DNA of 64,000 nt from Mesorhizobium sp. M4B.F.Ca.ET.058.02.1.1. Its GTDB lineage: Bacteria > Pseudomonadota > Alphaproteobacteria > Rhizobiales > Rhizobiaceae. The DNA is taken from assembly GCF_003952505.1 (NCBI RefSeq), contig NZ_CP034450.1:4650001-4714000 (forward strand), in the 5' to 3' direction. The notes below the pieces were generated by a model. That model worked only from the letters and a program-made list of their open reading frames with translations, was not told the origin of the DNA and did no database searches. Shown here one piece after another: positions 26,741 through 35,912 of the stretch. How positions within the stretch are numbered: the first letter of the stretch is position 1; every line of letters begins with the position of its first letter. The position numbers and the translations under genes are program-made.

Positions 26741-28167
26741 CGTTCTCAGCGCTTTTTGGTCGAGCAGGCGGGTCCGATACTCGGCAGTGAAGCAGGCGTC
26801 GCAGAATTGAGGCAGTTTGTGCTCGCGGGCCGTTTCGCCGAGAGCCCGATAAAGCCCGCCGATCGACAAGAAGCCGAGCGAATCGACACGGATGAATTTG
26901 GCCATTTCCTCGATCGACATGCGCGACGCTAAAAGTTTCGCCGTCTCAGGCGTGTCGACGCCGTAGAAGCATGAGGAGCGGGTCGGCGGCGAAGCAACGC
27001 GCATATGCACTTCCTTCGCGCCTGCATCGCGCAGCAACTGCACGACCTTCTGGCTGGTTGTGCCTCGCACTATCGTCGACCAGCACGATGCGCTTATCCT
27101 CGATCATGCGACGGTTGGCATTGTGGTTCAACTTGACGCCCATGTGGCGGATGGAATCGGTCGGCTGGATGAAGGTTCGGCCGACATAGTGGTTGCGAAT
27201 GATGCCGAGCTCGAAGGGCAGGCCGGCGGCTTGGGCGAAGCCGATCGCGGCCGGGGTGCCGCCGTCGGGCACAGGCACGACGATATCGGCATCGACCGGG
27301 TTCTCGATGGCGAGCTCGGCGCCAATCTTCTTCCGCACTTCATAGACGTTGCGGCCCTTGACCGACGAATCCGGACGAGAGAAATAGACATACTCGAAAA
27401 TGCAGAACCGCGGTTTCTGCGTTTCGAACGGGAACAGGCTCTCCACTCCCTCAGCGGTGATGATGACCATCTCGCCAGGCTTCAGGTCTCGAACAAAGCG
27501 CGCACCGATGATGTCGAGCGCGCAGGTCTCTGAGGCCAGGATCCAGGCGCCCTCAAGTTCGCCTAGTACCAGCGGCCGGATCCCGAGCGCGTCGCGGCAG
27601 CCGATCATTTTTGTGGGGGAGAACGCTACCAATGAGAACGCGCCCTCCAGTTGGCGAACCGCATCTATGAAGCGCGAAATGACGTCCCTTCCCGACGCTG
27701 GTCGCGATGAGATGCAAGATCGTTTCGGTGTCCGAGGTCGACGAGAAGATCGAACCCTGCTTCTGCAGCGCACGCTGTAGCGTCATCCCATTGGTGATGT
27801 TGCCGTTGTGGGCGATGGCAAAGCCGCCGTCGGCCAACTCGGCGAAGAAAGGCTGTACGTTGCTCAGCCCGGGTCCGCCCCCAGTGGCGTAGCGGGTGTG
27901 GCCGATGGCGCGCGTGCCCTTCAGCCGGTCGAGGACCGGCTGCTTGGTAAAGGTGTCGCCGATCAGACCGACATGACGTTCGACGTGGAACTGCGTGCTG
28001 TCATAGGAGACAATCCCCGCCGCCTCCTGCCCCCGGTGCTGCAGGGCATGCAAGCCGAGGGTGACGATAGTGGCCGCATCCAAGGGGCCAAAGACTTCGA
28101 ATATGCCGCATTCATCATGAAAATGATCATCGGCCTCCGCAGAGAATAGTTTATCTGCCTCAAACAT
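26741..28167 (-). pseudogene. purF: Amidophosphoribosyltransferase (PurF), frameshifted and truncated
   Basis: This was the first enzyme of purine synthesis (PRPP plus glutamine to phosphoribosylamine). From ATG 28167 it reads FHDECGIFEVFG with the nucleophilic Cys, ALQHRGQEAAGI, IGHTRYATGG and AHNGNITN (glutaminase domain). A frameshift near 27690 leads to FVRDLKPGEMVIIT, RPDSSVKGRNVYEVRKKIG, VPVPDGGTPAAIGFAQ and VLVDDS (PRPP loop). Another near 27065 leads to GAKEVHMRVASPP, SCFYGVDTP and DSLGFLSIGGLYRALGE, ending at RLLDQ where IS66 text takes over. About 20-30 C-terminal residues are lost. A chromosomal copy presumably does the work. Confidence 0.88.
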
Positions 28168-28436
28168 TTGTCATGATCATTATCCGAAGCACAAGATGAG
28201 GTAAGCTGTCGTCTTCGCCTGAATCGGACCATGAGGGGGCGGATGTCGGCCGCGAGCCCCCAGCCGACATCGTCCCAATGCGCCAGCCTCTTGCCGCATC
28301 AGAGATGATCATCCGGCAACGGCGGGATCACATGTAAGTGGCTTGATAGGACTTGAAAGTCTACCGTAAGGCACGTGGTCCCGCGAAGCCGAAGTCATCG
28401 CGGGATCCCATCCTTGCGTGATTGTGCCAATGGTCG

Positions 28437-29579
28437 CTAGTAGGTAAGCATGATCTTTTGGTAGATGTCGACGGCTTTGGCCAACTGATCAATCTCCACG
28501 TACTCATTGGCGGTATGGGCCTGATCAATACTCCCAGGCCCAAGAATAACGCAGGGAATACCACCCAGAGACAGCTGACTCGCGTCCGTCCCATATGGAA
28601 CTCCGCGGTGCTGGCCCGTTCCGGCAACTTCAGCACAGGCCTTTGCCGCCACCGAGGCGATTTTTGTGGCTTCCGCACTCGGGGAGCTGGATCTTCCAGA
28701 GCGGGTAGCAGCGAGCGCACGTTGATCTTATCGGGACCCTGGCGCAGGCCTTCCAGGATGTTTTCTACCTCCTGTAGCGCTTCCGCCGGTCGCTCTCCTG
28801 GTATGAGCCGCCGGTCGATCCACACGCGGCAGGATGGCGGTACCGTCGCCAATTCCGTACCCCCTTCGATGAGCGTGATCGTAAGGGTCGGGGGCTGACC
28901 AGGGGGTGCACGCGTTGGGACAGAGTCTCGTTAATCTTGTCGAGCGCCAAGATAACCTTGGCCATTCCCGTGATCGCGTTCACTCCGAGGTGGGGCTTGG
29001 AGCTGTGAGCGGCCACCCCCTCCACTTCAACTTGCCAGCGAACCGATCCTTTATGTGCAACGACAAGCTCCAAGTCAGTGGGCTCACCGACCACCGCGGC
29101 CTCATAGGATACGCCTGATTGAGCGATCTTTCGCGCTCCCTTCTTTCGGTATTCTTCGTCGACACTTGCGCCTAGGACAATCGTGTATCGTGGCTTACGG
29201 TCCCTAGAGTGCTAAGAGCCATGAGCATTGCCGCGAGCGGACCCTTATCGTCACAACTTCCTCGCCCATAAATCCGACCATCCCGTTCGTCCGGCGAAAA
29301 AGGATCTGCCTCCCAATTATCAACCGGCACCGTGTCCATGTGAGATATGAACAGGACACGCTTATCGGGCTCCTGCCCAGGAACCCAGGTGAAGAAGTTG
29401 GCGCGTCCGTCGGTGACTTCCTGATATTCAAAGGGTAGATTTCGCTCTCGACAAAAGGCCTCGAGGAACTCAGCGACCTTTTGTTCACCGCTCCCCTTCG
29501 CCGACGCTGAAGGGTTGATGCTCTCAATTTTTATGAGTTGTTTGAGAAGCTCTACCGTTTGTGTGCTGATGGACGACAT
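28437..29579 (-). pseudogene. M20-family metallopeptidase (ArgE/DapE type), multiply frameshifted
   Basis: This was a zinc amidohydrolase acting on N-acyl amino acids or dipeptides. From ATG 29579 (MSSISTQTVELLKQ) it shows LFISHMDTVP (zinc His), YGRGSCDDKGPLAAMLMAL (bridging Asp), then in another frame GASVDEEYRKKG (catalytic Glu), VGEPTDLELVVAHKGSVRWQVEVEG and AAHSSKPHLGVNAI, then PPSCRVWIDRRLIPGE, and finally YGTDASQLSLGGIPCVILGPG and DQAHTANEYVEID. At least four frame changes are needed. It lies next to the aminotransferase gene on the same strand. Confidence 0.85.
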
Positions 29580-29617
29580 GAATACTCCTATCCCTCCTTG
29601 AGAACGCAAGCTTGCGG

Positions 29618-30811
29618 CTATGCCAGCCAGTTCTTTGCCAGGCCGACAACTCGGTCAGCTTCGTCTGCTGTGTTGTATAAATGTAGCGAGAAGCGCAGCA
29701 TTCCCCGGCGTGCTGAGACGATCACCTGGTTTTTCATCAAATGCTCGTGCAGCGACTGAATGCGACTGTCGGCTTCGCGCGAACCAGGTGCTGGATCTCC
29801 AAGAGCAACGATACTTCCGGTGTGATCCCCTGGTGCTCCGCCGCAGACGGGGAGTCCGAGATCTAGGAGGCCCGATGCCAGTCGCCTTGCAACGGATGTA
29901 ACGCTTTGTTCAATGGCCGGCGTGCCGATTTCCATTAGCTGTCCGATAGACGCGTAGACCGCTATGACGCCCGCAAAATTGTAATGGCCAATTTCAAAAC
30001 GGGGCGCGCCCGCGCGCAATTTTACCGAATCGAATATTGGAGCCGACTCTGGCGCTTCGCCCAAATCGATACTAAAGCGGGCGAGATAGGCAGGGCTTAG
30101 ACGATCGGCCCATTCCCGGCGGCAATATAGAAATCCCAACCCATAGAGGCCCATCAACCCCTTGTAAGATGATACCACCAAACCGTCGACGCCAAGCAGA
30201 TTGACATCGGTATGGAGGATGCCAACTGATTGGGAGGCGTCGGCCAAAAGAAAGGCGCCAAGACGCTTGCAAGCCTCCGCTATCGGCTCGATCACAGTCT
30301 TAAAGCCTGGCACCATTGTGACAGTCGATACTGTAACGATACGGGTGCGCGAGTCGATTTGATGGATAATAGCGTCGCAAGGGATTGCGCCGTTATTTGT
30401 TTCTACAATCCGCAACTCAACTCCGTGCTTGTCCCTGAGTTGCAGCCAAGGGAGGATATTGTTTGCGTGCTCCAACTGGCGGCACAGGACAAGATTGTCT
30501 CCCGGCCTCCAAGCAATCGCGTTTCCAATTATGTTAATGCCTTCCGATGCATTCTTCGTAACAGCGATTTCGTCCTTTTCGGCCCCAATAAATTGAGCAA
30601 ATCTGGAGCGTGTTCGCTCGACAAGCTGCATCATTCCCTCTTCGTCATTCAAGCCGTTTAGTCGATTATCAAGGTGCTGGTCCATGGACGTGCGGGTGGT
30701 TCTGGATATGAGCCCCTGATTTGCAACATCCATGTAAATGGCCCTTTGGGTGGCTGGAAATTCCTGCCGGAGGACGTCCAAAGGAAGAAAATGGCTTATC
30801 ATGCTCGTCAT
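29618..30811 (-). CDS. Class V aminotransferase (cysteine desulfurase/isopenicillin epimerase-like)
   Basis: This PLP-dependent enzyme of fold type I, class V, has about 397 residues from ATG 30811. Cofactor-site residues are visible: Asp191 in LLADASQSVG, Lys217 in SSYKGLMGLYGLG (Schiff base), and His115 in RQLEHANN, which stacks on the PLP ring. Substrate-side ARRGMLRFSLHLYNT near the C-terminus is as in NifS/CsdA/isopenicillin-N-epimerase relatives. There is no loop Cys in the usual desulfurase position (after GRSG), so desulfurase activity is doubtful. It ends 38 bp before the dead M20 peptidase and is divergent from an Lrp-type regulator. A role in catabolism or epimerisation of an amino acid is inferred. 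Confidence 0.82.
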   Translation of the reverse strand: MTSMISHFLPLDVLRQEFPATQRAIYMDVANQGLISRTTRTSMDQHLDNRLNGLNDEEGMMQLVERTRSRFAQFIGAEKDEIAVTKNASEGINIIGNAIAWRPGDNLVLCRQLEHANNILPWLQLRDKHGVELRIVETNNGAIPCDAIIHQIDSRTRIVTVSTVTMVPGFKTVIEPIAEACKRLGAFLLADASQSVGILHTDVNLLGVDGLVVSSYKGLMGLYGLGFLYCRREWADRLSPAYLARFSIDLGEAPESAPIFDSVKLRAGAPRFEIGHYNFAGVIAVYASIGQLMEIGTPAIEQSVTSVARRLASGLLDLGLPVCGGAPGDHTGSIVALGDPAPGSREADSRIQSLHEHLMKNQVIVSARRGMLRFSLHLYNTADEADRVVGLAKNWLA

Positions 30812-30841
30812 AAGATCCGTGTTACGTGGTAAAGAGCGCAA

Positions 30842-31083
30842 AACCTACTCGGGACGCCCATTTCTGCAGTTGTGGCAACGACAGTGCCTTAATTGAGAAG
30901 CGGTAGAGCTACCTTTCATACCATTCGGCCGAATTTATAAGACAAGAGGTTCACCACCGAGAGGCAAATGCTTTTCGTTGACCGGATCATTTTATGGCTT
31001 GATCCTTGTGGAACTCAGGCTAATATCGTGAGAGATAAGCAGTTTTTCTGCGCAAATCTCTCCTTTTTTGCAGTGATCGTGAA
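30842..31083. promoter_or_regulatory. Divergent promoter region with palindrome (aminotransferase / Lrp gene)
   Basis: The 242-bp gap between the two genes contains the perfect 12-bp palindrome ATTCGGCCGAAT (30923-30934) in an otherwise AT-richer stretch, a plausible site for the adjacent Lrp-type regulator. Confidence 0.45.
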
Positions 31084-31545
31084 ATGGACCTGGATCGAGT
31101 TGATCGCAAGCTTCTCAACGCAGTGCAGCGCGACAATCGCCTGACGACGGCTGAATTGGGCGAACTTGCGGGCCTTTCTGCGACCGCTTGTCAGCGGCGA
31201 CTGAAGCGACTGCGTGATGAAGGTGTGATCGAGGCTGACGTTGCCATAGTCTCGCCACAAGCCGTAGGTCGCCCCATGCTCATGCTGGCGTCGATCAGTC
31301 TCGAGCGTGAGCGGGTAGATATCATTGATCGGTTTAAGCAGGCGGTTCGGCGCACGCCTGAGATCATGAGTGCGTACTATGTGACGGGTGAAGCCGATTT
31401 CGTTCTCTTGATCTCTGTGCAGGACATGGCCGAGTATGAGGCATTTACCCGCCGATTTTTTCATGAGTCTGATATCAAAGCAGTCAAGACAATGGTCGTA
31501 ATGGATCGAATCAAGGCGTCATTGGCTCTGCCTATTGAAGAATAA
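31084..31545 (+). CDS. Lrp/AsnC-family transcriptional regulator
   Basis: This regulator of 153 residues, the family length, begins MDLDRVDRKLLNAVQRDNRLTTAE with the helix-turn-helix LGELAGLSATACQRRLKRLRDEGVI (residues ~25-50). The C-terminal RAM ligand domain has SAYYVTGEADFVLLISVQDM and ends in a short helix. Such proteins sense amino acids and often control the divergent gene, here the aminotransferase. Confidence 0.92.
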   Translation: MDLDRVDRKLLNAVQRDNRLTTAELGELAGLSATACQRRLKRLRDEGVIEADVAIVSPQAVGRPMLMLASISLERERVDIIDRFKQAVRRTPEIMSAYYVTGEADFVLLISVQDMAEYEAFTRRFFHESDIKAVKTMVVMDRIKASLALPIEE

Positions 31546-32524
31546 TGACAGTATGCGCCCGCATTCAGTTGCGCTGGCACCTTGCGGTCTCAAGCGCATC
31601 AACCTGATAACTAATCGCGATTCGTCGGGTGGTAATACGATCTAGGGCGGCGGTGAAGTGCGTCTTATCTTTTCGACGTACTGGATCAGATTGATCGCAA
31701 AGCTTGGCTGCCGGTGGCAGCATCGTGACTTCGCTTTCGGTCGCTTCACTTGTGGCTTCAATGAACTTGCGCCGGGATGAGTGCAGGGGCGTTGCCCCTG
31801 CGGCCGGATGTCTCCGCTGCCGATCAGCGCTGGCACCGCCTGCTTGAGAACTGCATCAGCGTGACGTTGTTGCCGGGGTCCACCACCACGTATTCGCGGC
31901 TGTGAGACGTGCCATATCGATCCTCCTTTGACCACTGTCGGTGCGCCGGGAAGCGGATGCGGCATTGCGCCAGGACTCCACCTCACCTTGCGTTGCACGG
32001 CCACTTAATCGGAGAACCTGCTTGGGGTTCCCGACATTGCACCTCAAGCGAGAGTCGACTGGCGGGCCGATCGCACTGCACGTTGGGCCCAGATCAGAAC
32101 AAGACATGCAACGTGGGCACGAAGCGCAGATGCCGGGACAGCCCGACGAAATCATTGTGTGGACGCGGCGCCTTTGGACATGCCCCCGTTCGGCGAGGGT
32201 CGAGTATCCCCAGGGGTTGGCATCAGTCGTGCCCGAACGAACAGCCGGGTGACCGCTGGCGAGTCGGGAATCTTCCACTTCGTCAATAGTCTGGGTTGCG
32301 CGCGAAACGGCAGAAAAACGCAGCTTTCCTGCTCGAAACAGGCATGATTTATGCAAAGCGCATCCTGGTCGGCCCTACATCTAAAACAGCGCTGACAGCT
32401 TCGGCTTTGTTGTGCGGATGGGATCGACACGAGATTGTCACTCGGCTGAAAGCCGTCGAGGCTAGCCGATCGACCTGCTCGCGCTCAAGGGGCTCTCGAT
32501 CCAAAATCGCTTGGAGGTATGGCA
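31546..32524. other. Mostly unassigned stretch before the MmgE/PrpD gene
   Basis: There is no recognisable gene. Reverse-strand frames of 120-166 codons lack family resemblance. The only noteworthy item is a strong ribosome site (AAAGGAGGATCGAT) at about 31917-31930 on the reverse strand, ahead of a 19-codon ORF. The last bases hold the ribosome site GGAGG of the next gene. Confidence 0.4.
31856..31915 (-). CDS. Short ORF behind a near-ideal ribosome binding site
   Basis: AAAGGAGG is followed by six bases and ATG. The frame encodes MARLTAANTWWWTPATTSR and stops. It may be a true micro-peptide or leader, or the start of a decayed gene, since other frames stay open further downstream. No homologue is recognised. 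Confidence 0.25.
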   Translation of the reverse strand: MARLTAANTWWWTPATTSR

Positions 32525-33919
32525 ATGGATGTGACAACGCAACTCATTAGACATGTTCTCAACTCCAATCTGGAGACGATACCTGAGAAAGCGATCGAAC
32601 GTGCGAAGCTCTCAATCCTTGACACTATCGCGTGCGCGATCGGCGGATCGAATGATCCTATCGCCCGCTTCTCTCGCGACTTGGGTGCGTTGTCGGGCGG
32701 CAAGCCAGAATGTACGGTTTGGGTTTCGGGAGAGAAGCTCCCCGCCAGCTTGGCGGCGCTGGTCAATGCGACGACGGCCAGAGCCCTTGATTTTGATGAG
32801 ACATATGAGATCTGTATCAACGGCTGCCACGCAAGCGCGTATGATGTGCCGCCGGCGCTGGCACTGGCCGAACGTGACCTTTCGATTACCGGAAGCGAAT
32901 TGCTCTGCGCAGTCGCGACCGCTATCGATTTGCACATGCGTCTTGCGCGCAGCGTCACAACCAACGCAATAGACACAGGACGCGACAATATGGTCGCGGT
33001 CTGGGGCGCCACCGCGGTTAGTACAAAGTTGCTGCGGCTCGACGAAGAGAAAACGCGCAATGCGTTCGGTATCGCTTACGCCCACGCTGCTGGCGAATTT
33101 CAGATGTATGAAGAAGGCGCCCACACTGTAGCGCTGCAGCAGGGATTGCGCGCTCGCTCGGGCCTTGAGGCTGCCCTTTCAGCTATGGTGGGCTTCAATG
33201 GCCCACGGGAGCCCTTCTTTGGCAAGTATGGGTTCTACAAGGCCTTCGAACCAGACTACGAGCTAGAGATGCTTATGGATGGCCTCGGTTCCGATTATTT
33301 GAACGCTTCCATTAGCTTTAAGCCTTGGCCCTCCTGCAGGGCTACGCATCACGGGATCCATGGACTGCTGCAATTGCGTGAGAGACACAACTTCACGGGT
33401 GAGGATATTGTCTCAATCGAACTCGGGTTGAATCAGCGCGCTAGGAGCGTTGTCGCCCAGCCGCACGACCGAAAGTGGAACCCAAAGGATCCTGTCGTAG
33501 CGCGATTCAGTCTGCCTTACGCCGTCTCTGTGGCGGCGCAGCGTGGCAGCGTCGCGATTACCGATTTTCGCAAGGAAACGCTTATGGATCCCGCTGTACG
33601 GGAGATCATGGCGGCCACGAAGGTCGAAATTGATCCTGAAATCGATCGCACACACGGGCGCGATGGGAATTCGCCGACAACAGTTAAGGTGAATTTAAAG
33701 TCTGGAGCACAATATTCCATTCGTATCGACGAGCCGTTCGGGCATCCGGAAAACCCGGCCTTGCTCGCCGACGGCATGCGGAAATTAGAGGCATGTGCCG
33801 AAATGTCGATGTTGCCGTTCTCTGAAAAACAGCTCGGGTTGATAAGCGAGTTCGTAAACGAACTTGATAAGCGGGCTTCGTTGGCGCCGCTATTTAAGCT
33901 GCTAGTCGGCGGCAACTAG
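32525..33919 (+). CDS. MmgE/PrpD family protein
   Basis: This member of the 2-methylcitrate dehydratase/aconitate decarboxylase-like superfamily has 464 residues. Family signatures include AKLSILDTIACAIGG near the N-terminus, ARALDFDETYE...CHASAYDVPPALALAE with the active-site Asp/His region, SISFKPWPSCRATHHGI and the C-terminal dimerisation part LLADGMRKLEACAEM. ATG 32525 is chosen because GGAGG lies 7 bases upstream, whereas ATG 32519 touches it. No prpB or prpC is nearby, so it is not a methylcitrate-cycle operon. It more likely dehydrates or isomerises an unknown carboxylic acid. It stands alone. Confidence 0.88.
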   Translation: MDVTTQLIRHVLNSNLETIPEKAIERAKLSILDTIACAIGGSNDPIARFSRDLGALSGGKPECTVWVSGEKLPASLAALVNATTARALDFDETYEICINGCHASAYDVPPALALAERDLSITGSELLCAVATAIDLHMRLARSVTTNAIDTGRDNMVAVWGATAVSTKLLRLDEEKTRNAFGIAYAHAAGEFQMYEEGAHTVALQQGLRARSGLEAALSAMVGFNGPREPFFGKYGFYKAFEPDYELEMLMDGLGSDYLNASISFKPWPSCRATHHGIHGLLQLRERHNFTGEDIVSIELGLNQRARSVVAQPHDRKWNPKDPVVARFSLPYAVSVAAQRGSVAITDFRKETLMDPAVREIMAATKVEIDPEIDRTHGRDGNSPTTVKVNLKSGAQYSIRIDEPFGHPENPALLADGMRKLEACAEMSMLPFSEKQLGLISEFVNELDKRASLAPLFKLLVGGN

Positions 33920-34004
33920 GCCTCCGCGCTCCCGACACCCAAATAGTTTCTGCTCAGCGGTGCCCACCCGGCCCATCTATATGCCATCATAGAGGGACAG
34001 GGCG

Positions 34005-34215
34005 TCTCAACGATGTCCAGATACGGCCGCGGCTCCGATTGGGTGACCGGAATTGGTAAAACAATGAGAATGATCGAATGATCCGACCGGTCCGACCATG
34101 CTACAAGCACCGTGTAGACCTTCTCGCCGACAGCGGGGGGCCCGACAGCGGCAATGAGCTGATGTGAGCCACTTGGAAACCGTTGATGTGAGATCAGGCT
34201 TGATGCAAAATAGCA
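34005..34215. repeat. Interspersed ~190-bp repeat, copy A
   Basis: Aligned by eye with 45570-45755: GATGTCCAGA.A, GTGACCGGAA.TGGT, TGAGAATGATC, CCGACCGGTCCG, AGCACC.TGTAGACCTT.TCGCCGACAGC, GATGTGAGCCACTT, CCGTTGATG. It is non-coding and possibly the end region of an IS. Confidence 0.6.
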
Positions 34216-34548
34216 TTGCTTGGTCGTTGAAAGGTTCAAGATCCCAGCCGTCGAGGATCAGCAACTGCACGCCGGCCGAGCGTGCGTAGCGGCCGTTGGC
34301 ACTGGCGAAGTCGAGAGTGGCGAACAGGCGCGGGACACGCCGGTACAGCACTGAGCGGCCACTCACGATGGGCCGCAGATGGCCGGATTGTCGTGGCCGT
34401 CGACCCGGTCGCCAACGATCAGCTTGAGGAACAGGGCTAGATCCAGGCCGCGCTCGCTGTGATAATCGACATCCCCGCGGATGCTGCGTGCTGGCGCAGC
34501 TTTGAGAACGCAGGCGCAATCATAGCCTAGCCATCCGGCGTGCGACAA
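34216..34548 (-). pseudogene. IstB-type (IS21) transposition ATPase remnant
   Basis: The reverse strand reads SVLYRRVPRLFATLDFASANGRYAR followed by QLLILDGWDLEPFN. This is the Walker B neighbourhood of IstB, the AAA+ helper of IS21 elements. The Walker A region is degraded (SGRSVLY in another frame) and the C-terminal half is missing, replaced by the interspersed repeat. Confidence 0.7.
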
Positions 34549-35115
34549 TTATTGAGCCTCGGCATTGGCGGCAAGTTCATCGAACGCCTTTGCCATGCCG
34601 GCCAGGCCCCTGGTGTTCAAGCGACCAAGGAGGATGGGATGTGCAAGGATGTCGTTTTTTCTTCTTCAGTGTAACAGCGAGCGTCTTCAGTGGTAATAGC
34701 GAGAACCGGATCTCTGAAGAGCCCGAGCTGATGCGCCTGCTGGAAGCAGGCGCCAGGCAGTTTCCTGTCGCCGGTCGGACGCATGGCTCTGGCAGTCAGC
34801 AGTACGAGCCTGGAAACAAGATCGGGACGCACGATCGTGACCCGCGCGGCGACGCTTCTGAATTGCCAACCAGCGTGATTTGTTTCCAATCCCAGCGTTT
34901 CGAGGAAGCTAGTTGTTTAGTCACGTCACCCACGCCGCCGAGGCGGTTAATATAGTTCCGATCAGCGGGATAGTCAGTGCCACACAACGTGGAGCTGATC
35001 AACCGCGATCACCCGAAATCGTCGGACAGCCCGTCCATCCGTCGAACAAATGAACTCTTTCCCTCCGCGCCGAAGCCGGCACCATGTAGAAATACAATTG
35101 GCTCACCGGCTCCGC
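34549..35115 (-). pseudogene. Alpha/beta-hydrolase, degenerate
   Basis: Reverse-strand text includes GEPIVFLHGAGFGAEGKSSFVRR (oxyanion-loop region), DYPADRNYINRLGGVGDVT, WKQITLVGNS.GAS in place of the GxSxG nucleophile elbow, VTIVRPDLVSRLVLL, and AHQLGLFRDPVLAIT. The pieces are ordered as in meta-cleavage-product hydrolases, but stops and frame changes are frequent. Confidence 0.6.
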
Positions 35116-35678
35116 TCGTAATGCGAGGTGCCGAGCGGCGTCAGGTGGGCTGAATTGCGCGCAGCCGATCGCTCACTTTCTGAGTGTACCAGCGTCACGG
35201 TGTCACTTTCTGCGGCCACCTTCTATCAGCACAGGCGACTAGCGTTTTCTTGGTGCTTACGCGTACAAGCACGATTGCCGGTAGGAGTAGAAGATTCCTC
35301 TCTTTACAATGTTCTTCGAACATGCAACTCGAAAGCCCTCGTTTACCAAGGCGCGGAATACGTGTGGCCCCAGCAGGTTAAGGCAGACCTCATCATTGAA
35401 GGCAGGATGAGGCGTTCCTCTACGCTGATCAAAAAGCATAGCCCGGACACGGCAGAGTGATGAGCCGTCGAAAGTATCGCCAGTCCCCCGATGGCCAGCT
35501 GCGATGACCTTTCAGAAATGCTTCGGTTCCCTCGCCGGCCGGCTGGGCAGACGACGAATCGGCCACCGTGGCGCTTCGATGACCCGGAAGGTGCCAGAAG
35601 GGAAGATAGGTGTTATTGAGCCGCAACGTCCTTCCGGTCTGGGCCGCGGCGGGGTGCGGTCTGCGTTAAGCCGCAGCG
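35116..35678. other. Gene-free stretch before the IS66-associated DUF6429 gene
   Basis: Only short ORFs with no family resemblance occur. No repeat or RNA was identified. Confidence 0.45.
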
Positions 35679-35912
35679 ATGGAGATCGACACCGACAAGA
35701 TCGATGATGCGGTCCTGGCACTGCTTTGGCTGACCCTGCACAATGAACGGTGCGCCTGGAAGGGCTTTGACTAGGACGTGACGGATCGACTTCACCGGAA
35801 GGGACTGATCGCCGACCCGGTCAACAAGGCAAAATCCTTGGTGTTGACGAACGAGGGTCTTCGGCGCTCGGAGGAACTGTTTCGCGCGCTGTTTACGCGG
35901 CCGACGCCATGA
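35679..35912 (+). pseudogene. DUF6429 family small protein gene with premature stop
   Basis: The frame from ATG 35679 reads MEIDTDKIDDAVLALLWLTLHNERCAWKGFD, then TAG at 35772-35774, then DVTDRLHRKGLIADPV, LVLTNEGLRRSEELFRALF and TGA. The second copy at 60.4 kb has Trp (TGG) at the stop position, so TAG is a nonsense mutation. The last 20 bases overlap, tail to tail, the end of the IS66 tnpC frame. The protein's function is unknown. Confidence 0.75.

Noticed and set aside
29618..30811. NifS/cysteine desulfurase function for the class V aminotransferase
   Set aside because: No catalytic Cys loop was found and no Fe-S cluster genes are nearby.
35772..35774. Recoding of TAG in the DUF6429 gene
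   Set aside because: The other copy has TGG there, and nothing else supports pyrrolysine use.
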